DNA of 43,731 bases, from positions 1-43,731 of the forward strand of contig BCWJ01000022.1 of the NCBI GenBank assembly GCA_001592145.1. Reading direction: 5' to 3'. The stretch comes from Xylanimicrobium pachnodae JCM 13526 = NBRC 107786. GTDB lineage: Bacteria > Actinomycetota > Actinomycetes > Actinomycetales > Cellulomonadaceae. The position numbers and the translations under genes are program-made. Below, one piece after another: positions 16,632 to 23,281 of this stretch (its first letter is position 1; the number at the start of each line of letters is the position of its first letter). The notes beneath the pieces were generated by a model that saw only the letters and a program-made list of their open reading frames with translations, was not told where the DNA came from and ran no database searches.

Positions 16632-17237
16632 GTGATCATCGTGAGCACCGACGGTTCGTGCCTCCGCAACCCGGGGGGCGCGATCGGTTGGGCGTGGGTG
16701 GACCACGAGGGTGGGCGGTTCGACAGCGGCGGCGCGGCCAGCGGGACGAACCAGATCGCCGAGCTGACGGCCGTGCTGCGCGCGGTCGGGGCGCACCCGG
16801 GCGACGAACCCCTGCTCATCGAGTCCGACTCCCAGTACGCGATCCGCTGCTCGTCCGAGTGGCTGGAGGGCTGGAAGCGCAAGGGGTGGCGTACCGCGTC
16901 CGGGAGCCTCGTGAAGAACCTCGAGCTGGTCCAGGCGATCGACGCCGCGATCTCCGGGCGCGGCGGGCCGGTCCGGTTCCGCTGGGTGCGCGGGCACGTG
17001 GGCAATCCGTTCAACGAGCGGGCCGACGAGCTCGCGGGGATCGCCGCGCAGGACTGGGCGGCGGGTCGCGGTGAGGTGGGCGGGACGCTCCTGGGCGACG
17101 AGAACCTGGTGCCGGTGGGGCAGTCCGCGGCATCGGCCCCGCGTACGGCGCCCGCGGCCCGAGCGGTGGCCGGCCAGCGCGCCGGTCAGCACCCCGGCAA
17201 CGACGCGCGGTGGGAGCTTGACACCCTCTTCGACTGA
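16632..17237 (+). CDS. rnhA: Ribonuclease HI
   Basis: Degrades the RNA strand of RNA-DNA hybrids. Residues 1-140 are a full RNase H fold with the four acidic catalytic residues Asp7 (STDGSC), Glu44 (QIAEL), Asp66 (ESDSQY) and Asp132 (NERADELA), and the catalytic-loop His122 (RGHVGNP). The basic handle WLEGWKRKGWRTASG is present. Residues 145-201 are a non-conserved tail rich in Ala/Pro. The start is GTG 16632 (GTG ATC ATC GTG), chosen because CACAAT is 7 bases upstream and translation then begins just before the first strand. The 3' end may overlap the glycosylase gene. Confidence 0.95.
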   Translation: MIIVSTDGSCLRNPGGAIGWAWVDHEGGRFDSGGAASGTNQIAELTAVLRAVGAHPGDEPLLIESDSQYAIRCSSEWLEGWKRKGWRTASGSLVKNLELVQAIDAAISGRGGPVRFRWVRGHVGNPFNERADELAGIAAQDWAAGRGEVGGTLLGDENLVPVGQSAASAPRTAPAARAVAGQRAGQHPGNDARWELDTLFD

Positions 17238-18177
17238 GCGGCCCGGCCCGGCTGACGTCCCCACCGCCCCCGACATCCGGGTGCGTCACGAGTCCTCGCG
17301 CCCGCTCGACGTGGCGTTGACGCTCGCCCAGCTCGGCCACGGCCCCTACGACCCGGCGGTGCGGCGCACCCCGGGCGGCGCGCTGTGGTGCACCAGCCTG
17401 CTCGCCACCGGCCCCGTCACCCGGCGCATCGTCCAGGACGGCCCGCGGACCGCCGTCGTCGACCTGTGGGGCCAGGGGTCCCGCGAGGCGGCGGAGGCCG
17501 TGCCGGCGCTGCTCGGGGAGGACGACGACGACGCCGGCTTCACCGTCCCGCCCCCGCTCCGGGACGCAGCGCGGCGAGCCGCCGGGATGCGCATGCCACG
17601 CACCGGACGGGTCCTGGAGTCACTGATCCCCGCGATCCTGGAGCAACGCGTCCAGGCCGAGACGGCGCAGCGGGCATGGCGGTGGCTGCTCATCCGGTAC
17701 GGCTCCCCGGCGCCCGGGCCCGCGCCGTCGGGCATGCGCGTGGTGCCCGCGCCGCGCGCCTGGGCGGCCGTCCCCGAGTGGGACTGGCACCGCGCCGGGG
17801 TCGATCCGGGGCGGGCACGCATCGCGATCGCCTGTTCCCGCGTGGCGGGGCGGCTCGAGCAGGCGGCGGTCCTGCCCGCACCGGAGGCACGCGCACGCCT
17901 GGAGGCCGTCCCCGGCGTCGGCCCGTGGACGTCCGCCGAGGTGGCGCAGCGCGCCTTCGGTGACGCCGACGCCGTGTCCGTGGGCGACTTCAACCTGCCG
18001 GGCGCCGTGGGCTGGGCCCTGACGGGTCAGCGCACCGACGAGGCGGGCATGCTGGACCTGCTGGCGCCGTACGCGCCCCACCGGCACCGGGTGGTGCGGC
18101 TCCTGGACGTCTCGGGCCGGGCGCGCGCGCCGCGACGCGGACCCAGGACGGCGATCACCGACTTCCGGCGGTTCTGA
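17218..18177 (+). CDS. AlkA-like DNA-3-methyladenine glycosylase
   Basis: A base-excision repair protein of about 319 residues from the HhH-GPD superfamily, in the form common in actinobacteria. LESLIPAILEQRVQAETAQRAWRWLL is the helical core; the helix-hairpin-helix is LEAVPGVGPWTSAEVAQRAFGDADAVSVGDFNLPG, whose VGDF Asp is the catalytic residue. The start is uncertain: TTG 17218 overlaps rnhA by 20 bp and keeps the N-terminal strand seen in relatives, whereas GTG 17281 would give a protein 21 residues shorter. Neither has a convincing Shine-Dalgarno. Probably co-transcribed with rnhA. Confidence 0.85.
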   Translation: MTPSSTERPGPADVPTAPDIRVRHESSRPLDVALTLAQLGHGPYDPAVRRTPGGALWCTSLLATGPVTRRIVQDGPRTAVVDLWGQGSREAAEAVPALLGEDDDDAGFTVPPPLRDAARRAAGMRMPRTGRVLESLIPAILEQRVQAETAQRAWRWLLIRYGSPAPGPAPSGMRVVPAPRAWAAVPEWDWHRAGVDPGRARIAIACSRVAGRLEQAAVLPAPEARARLEAVPGVGPWTSAEVAQRAFGDADAVSVGDFNLPGAVGWALTGQRTDEAGMLDLLAPYAPHRHRVVRLLDVSGRARAPRRGPRTAITDFRRF

Positions 18178-18220
18178 GGTGCTGCGGCGGGGCGGTGCGG
18201 GGGCAGGGAGGGGGTGCCGC

Positions 18221-18361
18221 TCAGCGTTCGTCGTCGTCGTGCGAGGACGCGGACTGGTCCCCGGCGAGGACCTCGGCGTGGGTGCGGCCGGACAGCGTGG
18301 TACGGCGCGGGTTGGCGATCGAGTGGTGCGGGCTCACGCCGTCGTTCCTGATGGTGCTCAT
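18221..18361 (-). CDS. Small 46-residue protein of unknown function
   Basis: A short frame (MSTIRNDGVSPHHSIANP...SSHDDDER) with an excellent Shine-Dalgarno, GAGGAGGAG, placed about 7 bases before ATG 18361. It is hydrophilic, with no signal peptide or membrane segment, ends in an acidic run, and has two prolines and several Ser/His. I do not recognise the family. It stands alone on the minus strand between the convergent glycosylase and the divergent phosphatase. The ribosome-binding site is the main reason to believe it; otherwise it could be chance. Confidence 0.6.
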   Translation of the reverse strand: MSTIRNDGVSPHHSIANPRRTTLSGRTHAEVLAGDQSASSHDDDER

Positions 18362-18528
18362 GGTTGACTCCTCCTCGGGTGCGGCGTCAGCTCGTGGACT
18401 CGCCGCGCCCCGCAACGTCGCGGGTAGTCGTCCATCATCCGGGAGATGACGCGCCCGCGCCAACCCGTCTCAGGGTGATTCGGACCACTCACCCGGCGTA
18501 CGGGCCGTGCCGGGGTGACGATCGATGC

Positions 18529-19164
18529 ATGGCGCTTCCACCCCCCACCGACCCCCAGCTCGTACTCCTGCGTCACGGTGAGACGGCCTGGTCGGCAAGC
18601 GGCCGGCACACGGGACGCACCGACATCGACCTGACGGCGGCCGGCGAGGACCAGGCGCGGCAGGCCGGGCGGGCGCTGAGCCGCTACCGCTTCTCCGCCG
18701 TGTACACCTCACCGCTGCGCCGGGCACGCCGCACCGCCGCCCTGGCCGGGTTCGGGGACGCCGTCGTCGACGACGATCTCGCCGAGTGGGACTACGGGCC
18801 CGTGGACGGCCGCACCGCAGCCGAGCTCGGGACGCTGCTGGGCCGCGAGTTCCAGCTGTTCGACGACGGGGTGCGCTGGCTCCCCCCGGACGCCACCCAC
18901 GGGGACGGCCGGCCCGGTGAGCTGCTCGAGGAGGTCTACGCGCGCGCCCTCCGCGTCGTGGAGCGGGTCGAGCCGACGCTGCGCGACGGCGGGCACGTGC
19001 TCGTCGTCGCGCACGGGCACCTGCTGCGGGTGCTCGCCACGGCCTGGCTGGGTGTCGACGCCCGCCTGGGCGGGCGCCTCGAGCTGGGCACGGCAGCGAT
19101 CAGCCTGCTCGGCCACGGGCACACGCTGCGCACGGTCGAGGGCTGGAACCTGCCGCCCCGGTGA
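18529..19164 (+). CDS. Histidine phosphatase family protein
   Basis: A 211-residue phosphoglycerate-mutase-like phosphatase. LLRHGETAWSASGRHTGRTDIDLTAAGEDQA carries the phospho-accepting His16 in RHGE; YTSPLRRARRTA and LAEWDYGPVDGRT supply the second Arg and the acid; VVAHGHLLRVLATAWL holds the second catalytic His. The substrate may be a small phosphomonoester; it cannot be told from the sequence. ATG 18529 has GACGAT (18517-18522) 6 bases upstream. It ends 3 bp from the convergent oxidoreductase operon. Confidence 0.92.
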   Translation: MALPPPTDPQLVLLRHGETAWSASGRHTGRTDIDLTAAGEDQARQAGRALSRYRFSAVYTSPLRRARRTAALAGFGDAVVDDDLAEWDYGPVDGRTAAELGTLLGREFQLFDDGVRWLPPDATHGDGRPGELLEEVYARALRVVERVEPTLRDGGHVLVVAHGHLLRVLATAWLGVDARLGGRLELGTAAISLLGHGHTLRTVEGWNLPPR

Positions 19165-19167
19165 CCT

Positions 19168-20334
19168 CTACTGCTCCCAGCCGGCGGCGCGCGTGCTGAC
19201 GGGCGCGGGGTGCTCGGCCACGAAGCCCGTCTTGGCGTGGAACCGGGGCGCGTGCGCGAGCAGCGCGGCCCCCGAGTACCAGTCGTCGTCGCCGGCGAGC
19301 GGCAGGTCCACCACGCGGCGCTCGATCGCCGCCCGGTAGATCCCCGTCACGATCTCGACGGTGCGCCGGCCGTGGGCGCCCGTGACGGCAGGCGCACGGC
19401 CCTGGGTGATCGCGGCGAGCACGTCGCCGATCTGTGCGGTGTGCCCGTGGTGCGCGAGCGGCGTGAACGCGGCCCGCAGCGCCTCGATCCGCCCCATCAG
19501 CGCGTCGTCCCCGGCGGCGTCGGGGTGACCGGAGCCGCCGGCATGCTCGGCCCGCACCGACCACGGCAGCGTGACCGCCGCGTCGCGGCCCTGGATCACG
19601 ATGCGCTGGTCCTGACCGTGGTGCACCACGGACGCGACCACGGTGGCGAGAGCCCGCGGGTACTGCAGCACGGCCGCCGAGAGGTCCTCCACCTCCGCGT
19701 TGACGTGCCACGCGTTCGTCATGAGCGCCGCCACCGACTGCGGAGGACCACCGAGCAGCCACGCCACCAGGTCCAGGTGGTGGATGGCGTGGTTGAGGGT
19801 GGGCCCGCCGCCCTCGACCTCCCACGTGCCGCGCCAGTGGAGGTCGTAGTACGCGAGCCCACGCCACCAGGCGGAGTCCACCTGGACCGACGCGACGGGC
19901 CCCAGCAGGCCGGAGTCCACCACGGCCTTGAGCAACGCCAGGTCGTCCCGGAAGCGGTTCTGCGAGACGACCGAGAGGAGCCGGCCCGACTCCCGGGCGG
20001 CGGCCAGCATGGCGTCGCACTCGGCGAGGGACGGCGCCATCGGCTTCTCCACCAGCACGTGCTTGCCCGCCCGCAGCGCCCGGATCGCCAGCTCCGCATG
20101 CGTCGAGGGCGGGGTGGCGATGCTCACCAGGTCCACGTCGTCGCGCGCGAGCACGCCGTCGATGTGCGCGGACACGGCGGCGTCGTCGAGCGCGAACTGC
20201 GCGCGGCGTGCCGCCGCACGCTCCGGGACGATGTCGCACAGCGCGACGACGCGTGCCTCGCCAGGATGCGCGAGATACCCGCGCAGGTGCAGCGGGGAGA
20301 TGTTCCCCGTGCCGACGACGCCGACCCCGATCAC
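19168..20334 (-). CDS. Gfo/Idh/MocA oxidoreductase (third gene of trio)
   Basis: A 388-residue NAD(P)-dependent sugar or cyclitol dehydrogenase-like protein. It has the N-terminal Rossmann motif GVVGTGNIS, the DDVDLVSIATPPSTH segment, the catalytic EKP motif in LVEKPMAPS, and the GGGPTLNHAIHHLDL signature of the substrate domain. It is a clear paralogue of the first gene of the operon (21439-22602), with long identical blocks such as MLAAARESGR, DSAWWRGL and LLGPVA. Its ATG overlaps the stop of the middle gene as ATGA. Substrate unknown; candidates are inositols, amino sugars or uronates. Confidence 0.92.
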   Translation of the reverse strand: MIGVGVVGTGNISPLHLRGYLAHPGEARVVALCDIVPERAAARRAQFALDDAAVSAHIDGVLARDDVDLVSIATPPSTHAELAIRALRAGKHVLVEKPMAPSLAECDAMLAAARESGRLLSVVSQNRFRDDLALLKAVVDSGLLGPVASVQVDSAWWRGLAYYDLHWRGTWEVEGGGPTLNHAIHHLDLVAWLLGGPPQSVAALMTNAWHVNAEVEDLSAAVLQYPRALATVVASVVHHGQDQRIVIQGRDAAVTLPWSVRAEHAGGSGHPDAAGDDALMGRIEALRAAFTPLAHHGHTAQIGDVLAAITQGRAPAVTGAHGRRTVEIVTGIYRAAIERRVVDLPLAGDDDWYSGAALLAHAPRFHAKTGFVAEHPAPVSTRAAGWEQ

Positions 20335-21428
20335 CGGGCCACCTCCTGCCGCTGCGTCAGGTCGACGGCGGCGAGCTGCGCCTTGACGGACAGCTCCGCG
20401 GCCTTGAACGCGTGCTCCTGCGTCATGGCGACCTCGGTGCGGTTCAGGCAGTCGAGGATCAGCTCGCCGAAGAACGGGTAGCCCACCTGGCCGTACACGT
20501 CGAAGTGGGTCTCCTCCTCGCCGTTCGCCAGGTACAGGTGGCCGGGGCCCGCCGCCGGGTCACCGAGCTGCATGTACTTGCGCTGCTCGATGAAGCCCTC
20601 CGTGCCCAGGATGACGGACCGGCCGTCCCCCCACGTCTGCAGGCCGTCGGGGGTGAACCAGTCGCACCGGAAGTAGCCGGACGTGCCGTTGTCGAGCGCG
20701 AGCAGGGCGTCCCCGAAGTCGTCCAGCCCCGGGTGGTCCGGGTTGGCGTAGTTGGCGATCTGCGCCCGGACCACCTCGCCGTCGGACGCCCCCGTGTAGT
20801 GCAGGATCTGCTCGATCTGGTGCGACCCGATGTCGCACAGGATGCCGCCGTACTTCTCCTTCTCGAAGAACCAGTCGGGGCGGCTCGCGGCCCGCAGGCG
20901 GTGCGGTCCGGTACCCATGACCTGGACCACCCGCCCGATCGCGCCGTCGGCGATGAGCTGGGAGGCGAACACCGCGGTCTCGACGTGCAGCCGTTCGCTG
21001 TAGTACACGGCGTATTTGCGGCCCGTGCGAGCCACGGCGTCCTGCGCGGCGGCGAGCTGCTCGAGCGTGGTCAGCGGGGCCTTGTCCGTGAAGTAGTCCT
21101 TGCCGGCCTCCATCACGCGGATGCCCAGCGCGCAGCGGTCCGAGGTGACGGCGGCACCCGCGACCAGGTGGACGGCGTCGTCGTCGAGCACCTCCGCCTC
21201 GGAGCGCGCCACGCGGACCCCGGGGTGCGCGGCCACGAACGCCTCGACCTTGCGCGGGTCCGGGTCGTACACCCACTTGAGGTCGGCGCCCGCGCCCAGG
21301 AGGCCGGCCACCTGGCCGTAGATGTGGCCGTGGTCCAGGCCCACGGCGGCGATGGTGAACTCGCCCGGGCCGACGACGGGCGCGGGGATGGGGTCGGGGG
21401 CGTACTGGGACCCGTCGGTCTTCGACAT
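20331..21428 (-). CDS. Divergent Gfo/Idh/MocA oxidoreductase (middle gene)
   Basis: A 365-residue family member that differs clearly from its two neighbours. The nucleotide-binding part reads FTIAAVGLDHGHIYGQVAGLLG rather than the usual GxGxxG, and the canonical EKP is replaced by FTDKAPLTTLEQ. ILCDIGSHQIEQILHYTG stands in place of the NHAIHHLDL motif. These changes resemble a subgroup annotated only as Gfo/Idh/MocA family, and altered catalysis or cofactor use is possible. ATG 21428 has AGAGG upstream, 10 bp after the first gene, and it is coupled by ATGA to the third gene. The frame's earlier start (21479) would overlap the preceding gene. Confidence 0.88.
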   Translation of the reverse strand: MSKTDGSQYAPDPIPAPVVGPGEFTIAAVGLDHGHIYGQVAGLLGAGADLKWVYDPDPRKVEAFVAAHPGVRVARSEAEVLDDDAVHLVAGAAVTSDRCALGIRVMEAGKDYFTDKAPLTTLEQLAAAQDAVARTGRKYAVYYSERLHVETAVFASQLIADGAIGRVVQVMGTGPHRLRAASRPDWFFEKEKYGGILCDIGSHQIEQILHYTGASDGEVVRAQIANYANPDHPGLDDFGDALLALDNGTSGYFRCDWFTPDGLQTWGDGRSVILGTEGFIEQRKYMQLGDPAAGPGHLYLANGEEETHFDVYGQVGYPFFGELILDCLNRTEVAMTQEHAFKAAELSVKAQLAAVDLTQRQEVAR

Positions 21429-21438
21429 GGTGAACCTC

Positions 21439-22602
21439 TCAGCGGGTGGGGTCGGGGGAGCCGCCCAGGGTGATGTCACCCTCCTGCGACGCCACGGAGC
21501 CGGTCTTGACGTGGTACCGCGGGGCCTTCGCCAGCAGCGCCTCGCCCGTGTACCAGGGGGACGACGCCGCCAGCGGCAGGTCCACGGGCCGCTGCTCGAT
21601 GGCGGCCTGGTAGATGGCCGTGACCACCTCGACGGTGCGGCGGCCGTCCTCCCCCGTGATGGCGGGTGCGCGCCCCTCCCGCAGGGCGGCCAGCACGTCG
21701 CCGATCTGCCCGGTGTGGCCTTCGTGCTGCAGGGGTGCGCGCTCCGCGACGCGCGCCTCGATCGCCGCCACCAGGTCCGGGTTGCCCCCGGCGGCGGGGA
21801 ACCCGTTGGGCTGCGAGCGCTCCGCGCGCACCGACCACGGCTGCGACACCGCGGCGTCCCGCCCCTGCACGGCGAACGCCTGCTCCTCTCCGTGGTGCAC
21901 CACAGACGCCGTGAGGGTCGCGATCGTCCGCTCCCACTCGAGCAGGGCCACCGACAGGTCCTCGACCTCCGAGTTGTCGTGCCAGGCGTTCTTCATGACC
22001 GCCGTGGCCCGCTCCGGGTACCCCAGCATCCACAGCAGCAGGTCGACGTGGTGGATCGCGTGGTTGAGCGTGGGACCACCGCCCTCCGACTCCCACGTGC
22101 CACGCCAGTCGAGGTCGTAGTACGGCAGCCCCCGCCACCAGGCCGAGTCGACGCGGGCGTGCGCCACCGGCCCCAGCAGGCCCGAGTCGATGGCCTCCTT
22201 GACGGAGGCCAGATCGTTGCGGAACCGGTTCTGCGCGATCACGCTGAGCGTGCGGCCGGACTCCCGCGCCGCCGCCAGCATCTGGTCGCAGTCCGCGACG
22301 GAGGGCGCCATCGGCTTCTCCACCAGCACGTTCTTGCCGGATCGCAGCAGCGCGATGGTCAGGTCCTTGTGCGACGACGGCGGCGTGCACACGCTCACCA
22401 GGTCGACGTCGTCGCGCGCGAGCAACTCGTCCAGGCCGACGACGTCGGCGCCGTCCAGGCCGAGCTGCTCCTTGGTGGCGTGCGCCCGGGACTCGACGAT
22501 GTCGTGCAGCGCGACGATCCGGCACGACTGCGGGAAGGCGCCGTACCCGGCGATGTGGGCGCGCGAGATGTTTCCGGTGCCGACGATGGCGATGGCCTGC
22601 AT
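21439..22602 (-). CDS. Gfo/Idh/MocA oxidoreductase (first gene of trio)
   Basis: A 387-residue NAD(P)-dependent oxidoreductase: IAIVGTGNISRAHIAGYG Rossmann motif, DDVDLVSVCTPPSSH, catalytic LVEKPMAPS, and GGGPTLNHAIHHVDLLLW. It is paralogous to the third gene over its full length. ATG 22602 has a strong AGAGGAG Shine-Dalgarno, and a LacI-like operator lies just upstream at 22619-22638. It heads an operon that contains no transporter, isomerase or kinase. Probably cytosolic sugar or polyol oxidation, induced by its substrate. Confidence 0.93.
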   Translation of the reverse strand: MQAIAIVGTGNISRAHIAGYGAFPQSCRIVALHDIVESRAHATKEQLGLDGADVVGLDELLARDDVDLVSVCTPPSSHKDLTIALLRSGKNVLVEKPMAPSVADCDQMLAAARESGRTLSVIAQNRFRNDLASVKEAIDSGLLGPVAHARVDSAWWRGLPYYDLDWRGTWESEGGGPTLNHAIHHVDLLLWMLGYPERATAVMKNAWHDNSEVEDLSVALLEWERTIATLTASVVHHGEEQAFAVQGRDAAVSQPWSVRAERSQPNGFPAAGGNPDLVAAIEARVAERAPLQHEGHTGQIGDVLAALREGRAPAITGEDGRRTVEVVTAIYQAAIEQRPVDLPLAASSPWYTGEALLAKAPRYHVKTGSVASQEGDITLGGSPDPTR

Positions 22603-22618
22603 GGGTGAGGAACTCCTC

Positions 22619-22638
22619 TGTTCGTCAACGGTTGAACA
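22619..22638. promoter_or_regulatory. LacI-like operator before the oxidoreductase operon
   Basis: On the minus strand, TGTTC-N10-GAACA encloses an inner dyad TCAAC-C-GTTGA, whose AACCGTT centre resembles LacI-family operators. It ends 16 bp before the operon ATG, so a bound protein would block transcription start. It also lies about 80 bp upstream of the divergent PH-domain gene. No LacI regulator is encoded in the window. Confidence 0.5.
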
Positions 22639-22703
22639 AAACCCGAGCCTTCACCCTTGACGGGTTCCACGCGCTGGTCAACCCCGGCGCGCGGTGTCCG
22701 TGG

Positions 22704-22709
22704 GACTAT
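22704..22709 (+). promoter_or_regulatory. -10 of leaderless PH-domain gene
   Basis: GACTAT with a 6-base gap to ATG 22716, placing the predicted transcription start on the A of the start codon. Confidence 0.5.
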
Positions 22710-22715
22710 TTCGCC

Positions 22716-23249
22716 ATGGCGCTGCGCAGAAGAGACCTCGTGGACGACGAACAGGTGGTGCTGAACCTCCATTCGCACGCGAAGGTGATGCTCTGGCCGT
22801 TCGTGCTGTTCCTGGTGCTGGTGGCGGGCGCGATCGCCACCATCGTGCTCTCCACGAACGACGTGGTGACGTGGGTGATCCTGGGCGTGCTGGTGCTCGT
22901 CGCGATCCTGGGCGTGTTCTGGCCGTGGCTGCGGTGGCGCACCCACTCCTACACGGTCACCACGCAGCGCATCGCGGACCGGTCAGGGATCATCACGCGC
23001 GTCGGACGGGACATCCCGCTGTACCGCATCAACACCATCTCCATCGAGAAGGACCTCGTCGACCGCGTGCTCGGGTGCGGCACGCTGGTCATCGCGGACG
23101 CCACCGAGAAGCCCGGCATGACGCTCGACGACGTCCCCCGCGTCGACGACGTGCACCGCACCATCCAGCAGCTCCTGTGGCGGCACGACGACGGCACCGA
23201 CGACGGCGAGCAGCCGCCCACCGAGCCGCGCCGCGGCGGACGACGCTGA
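22716..23249 (+). CDS. Bacterial PH-domain (DUF304/bPH2) membrane protein
   Basis: A 177-residue protein with a cytosolic N terminus, two membrane helices (about 26-46 and 51-70) and a C-terminal bPH2 domain (75-160: WRTHSYTVTTQRIADRSGIITRVGRDIPLYRINTISIEKDLVDRVLGCGTLVI). The family is widespread in actinobacteria and of unknown function; it may act as a membrane-anchored scaffold. The hydrophilic tail is rich in Asp, Pro and Arg and ends RRGGRR. ATG 22716 rather than the upstream frame start is supported by GACTAT 6 bases before it. The gene's last 26 bases are duplicated immediately downstream. Confidence 0.9.
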   Translation: MALRRRDLVDDEQVVLNLHSHAKVMLWPFVLFLVLVAGAIATIVLSTNDVVTWVILGVLVLVAILGVFWPWLRWRTHSYTVTTQRIADRSGIITRVGRDIPLYRINTISIEKDLVDRVLGCGTLVIADATEKPGMTLDDVPRVDDVHRTIQQLLWRHDDGTDDGEQPPTEPRRGGRR

Positions 23250-23279
23250 CCGTGCCGCGCCGCGGCGGGCGACGCTGAC
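23225..23279. repeat. Tandem duplication of the PH-gene tail
   Basis: Positions 23225-23250, which include the final codons and stop, recur at 23254-23279 with one mismatch (29-bp offset). Each copy contains a GC-rich self-complementary core (CGCCGCGGCG) that could fold into a hairpin between the convergent PH and adhesin genes. Confidence 0.8.
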
Positions 23280-23281
23280 GC

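Noticed and set aside
16482-17276. N-terminal extension of the VIT-type gene up to 17276
   Set aside because: It lies antisense to rnhA and lacks family similarity; GTG 16481 with CAGAAT 6 bases upstream gives the normal protein.
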